From contig NZ_JAEDOX010000001.1 in NCBI RefSeq assembly GCF_017872555.1, forward strand, positions 1,364,001 to 1,428,000: a DNA stretch of 64,000 nt, in the 5' to 3' direction. The position numbers and the translations under genes are program-made. Shown here piece after piece: positions 62,912 through 64,000 of the stretch. Under the pieces are notes generated by a model that was not told where the DNA came from, did no database searches, and saw only the letters and a program-made list of their open reading frames with translations. Position 1 is the stretch's first letter; each line of letters opens with the position of its first letter. This DNA comes from Ruegeria sp. HKCCSA071 (GTDB lineage: Bacteria > Pseudomonadota > Alphaproteobacteria > Rhodobacterales > Rhodobacteraceae).

Positions 62912-62976
62912 TGTTGATCCTTTGGTGTGCTTCCTGAAGTCGACAGTACTACGGGTTCTTCCTTCAAAAAAATAAA

Positions 62977-62998
62977 TTGATTTTATCAGAATGATCAA
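62977..62998. promoter_or_regulatory. LysR operator candidate between the HD-domain and LysR genes
   Basis: TTGAT (62977-62981) and ATCAA (62994-62998) are inverted with a 12-base spacer, and inside lies ATCA-GAA-TGAT (62985-62995), a perfect short palindrome. The 101-base gap is AT-rich and would hold both promoters. Confidence 0.45.
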
Positions 62999-63012
62999 AA
63001 AATACTCTCAAC

Positions 63013-63846
63013 ATGCGGACCAAAGCCTTGGAAACTTTTCTATGTGTGGCTGAAACAGGTGGTTTTCATGCCGCTGCCCGTAAACTGAATGTGACTCAAA
63101 CGGCCGTCAGCGCGCGCATTCATCTGATCGAAGAAGAAACCGGCAGACCACTATTCACCCGCGGAGCCGGTGGCACTTCGCTGACCGAGTTTGGCCAACA
63201 ATTCAAACCGTATGCAGAACAAATACTGTCTCTTTGGGCCTTCGCGTCGCGCGATTTACCATTGCAGACACAAAACCGCCCAGCACTTCGGTTGGGTGGT
63301 CAGCTTAGTATCTGGGACCCTCTGCTTGTGGATCTGGCTGTTCGGTTCGAACAGCGCTTTGACAAACTGCTGCTGACACTGAATTACGACCACGATCTGA
63401 ACATGGTTGAAGCTGTGGCGACCCATGTGCTGGACGTGGCGATTACGCATGAAACGCCATCGGACCGACGTGTCACCTATCACGAGCTGGAACCGGAGCT
63501 TCTAACCCTCGTCAGAACCCCACAAACAGCAACAGCAGAAAAAGATCTGGTCTTCGTCAACCTTGAACTTGGTGAGATCTACCAGGATCACGTCAGATCG
63601 GCTGTACGACGCGCCTCAGGGCAGACCTTGTTTCTTGGCAATTGCATGATGGCGCTACGGTATGTCCTGCAAAGAGGCGGATGTGGCTACTTCCCCGATT
63701 ACGTCATTTCCCAACATCTGGCTTCGGGGGCTCTCGAACCGGTCGAAGACAGTGTTAGCCTGCCGCTGCCGATGTATCTGGTCGCCCGCGGTGATCACAA
63801 GGAATTTGACGACATTCGGTGTTGTCTGGAAGAACTTCGAGCCTGA
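63013..63846 (+). CDS. LysR-family transcriptional regulator
   Basis: A 277-residue regulator. The N-terminal HTH is at residues ~1-60 (ALETFLCVAETGGFHAAARKLNVTQTAVSARIHLIEEETGRPLFTR), followed by a short effector-binding domain. Divergent from the HD-domain gene and likely its regulator. Slightly shorter than the usual 290-310 residues at the C-terminus. The stop is three bases from the stop of the convergent partial gene. Confidence 0.9.
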   Translation: MRTKALETFLCVAETGGFHAAARKLNVTQTAVSARIHLIEEETGRPLFTRGAGGTSLTEFGQQFKPYAEQILSLWAFASRDLPLQTQNRPALRLGGQLSIWDPLLVDLAVRFEQRFDKLLLTLNYDHDLNMVEAVATHVLDVAITHETPSDRRVTYHELEPELLTLVRTPQTATAEKDLVFVNLELGEIYQDHVRSAVRRASGQTLFLGNCMMALRYVLQRGGCGYFPDYVISQHLASGALEPVEDSVSLPLPMYLVARGDHKEFDDIRCCLEELRA

Positions 63847-63848
63847 AA

Positions 63849-64000
63849 TCAAGCGGGTGTTGGGATGACCTCGGACCCGCGCGCACGTTTCCGTAAAAGC
63901 GGGCGACCTGCGACAAGCAGAAAGCAACACGAAATCAGCACACCCATTATGGCGGGAAGGTAAAGCAGCGCCCAAAGCCTCGGGTCATCAATCACAACCG
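63849..64000 (-). CDS. 3' end of a membrane protein gene (runs off the right edge)
   Basis: On the minus strand a frame open from the window edge encodes about 49 residues and ends with TGA at 63851-63849. It contains one hydrophobic helix (WALLYLPAIMGVLISCC, FLLVAG) and a basic tail (RPLLRKRARGSE). It is a plausible C-terminus of an inner-membrane protein with a positive cytoplasmic end. Too short to name. Confidence 0.6.
   Translation of the reverse strand, partial: VVIDDPRLWALLYLPAIMGVLISCCFLLVAGRPLLRKRARGSEVIPTPA

Overview
The window looks like chromosomal DNA of a marine alphaproteobacterium of the Rhodobacteraceae (Roseobacter group, Ruegeria-like). This is inferred from the moderately high GC content, the mix of Dpp-type ABC and TRAP transporters, GcvT-fused dimethylglycine dehydrogenase, an MttB-family methyltransferase, the imelysin/di-heme iron operon and the carboxyspermidine route to spermidine. 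No 16S gene or other phylogenetic marker is present, so genus is not claimed. I see no CRISPR array, transposase, integrase or phage gene. The content is mainly nutrient uptake and amine/amino-acid catabolism.

0-12.6 kb: the 3' end of a glycerate kinase, then a Dpp-type ABC importer operon (binding protein, two permeases, fused double ATPase) leading to a small cytosolic nucleotide-pyrophosphatase/phosphodiesterase-like enzyme. Opposing it are an acyl-CoA synthetase with an HSL-type esterase and a stand-alone MsbA-type exporter, followed by tRNA-Gly(TCC).

11.7-20.6 kb: the most interesting block. A RpiR/SIS regulator is divergent from an N-formylglutamate-amidohydrolase-family protein, a complete TRAP transporter, a glutamine-synthetase-like ligase, an aldehyde dehydrogenase and an iron-dependent alcohol dehydrogenase. 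Together they fit a gamma-glutamylation pathway for an amino alcohol (ethanolamine, alaninol or similar): glutamylate, oxidise alcohol to aldehyde to acid, hydrolyse.

20.6-34.2 kb: an HlyD/DUF3302-like membrane pair, a DadA-like oxidase with a DUF938 protein, an AhpD-like protein, a large dimethylglycine/sarcosine dehydrogenase, a GlcD-like oxidase, gamma-glutamyltranspeptidase, a GFA protein, a D-2-hydroxyacid dehydrogenase, an SH3b protein and a quinone reductase. tRNA-Gln(TTG) follows.

34.7-40.1 kb: a minus-strand operon of a 1198-residue SAM/adenylate-cyclase/ATPase/TPR signalling protein, a DUF4242 protein and a berberine-bridge-type flavoprotein.

40.4-50.3 kb: a GlxA/GbdR-type AraC regulator and a GntR regulator are divergent across clear operator palindromes. 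The GntR gene leads a DapA-family lyase, a PuuC-like aldehyde dehydrogenase and a PuuB-like amine oxidase. An MttB-family methyltransferase converges on this operon, and a Baeyer-Villiger-type monooxygenase with a co-translated hydrolase follows. tRNA-Met(CAT) comes next.

50.5-57 kb: a metal/iron block with a ZrgA-like protein divergent from imelysin, Bfd, bacterioferritin, a di-heme DUF1111 protein, a second imelysin and DUF1513. It has a TGA-N9-TCA iron-operator-like site and two unusually long gene overlaps.

57-62.3 kb: a complete spermidine operon from arginine (arginine decarboxylase, carboxyspermidine dehydrogenase, carboxyspermidine decarboxylase, agmatinase). 62.3-64 kb: an HD-domain protein resembling PhnZ-type diiron oxygenases, divergent from a LysR regulator, and the 3' end of a membrane protein gene running in from the right edge.

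Functions come from reading motifs and gene order by eye; no database search or structure prediction was run. Start codons were chosen from Shine-Dalgarno-like sequences, overlaps and family length.
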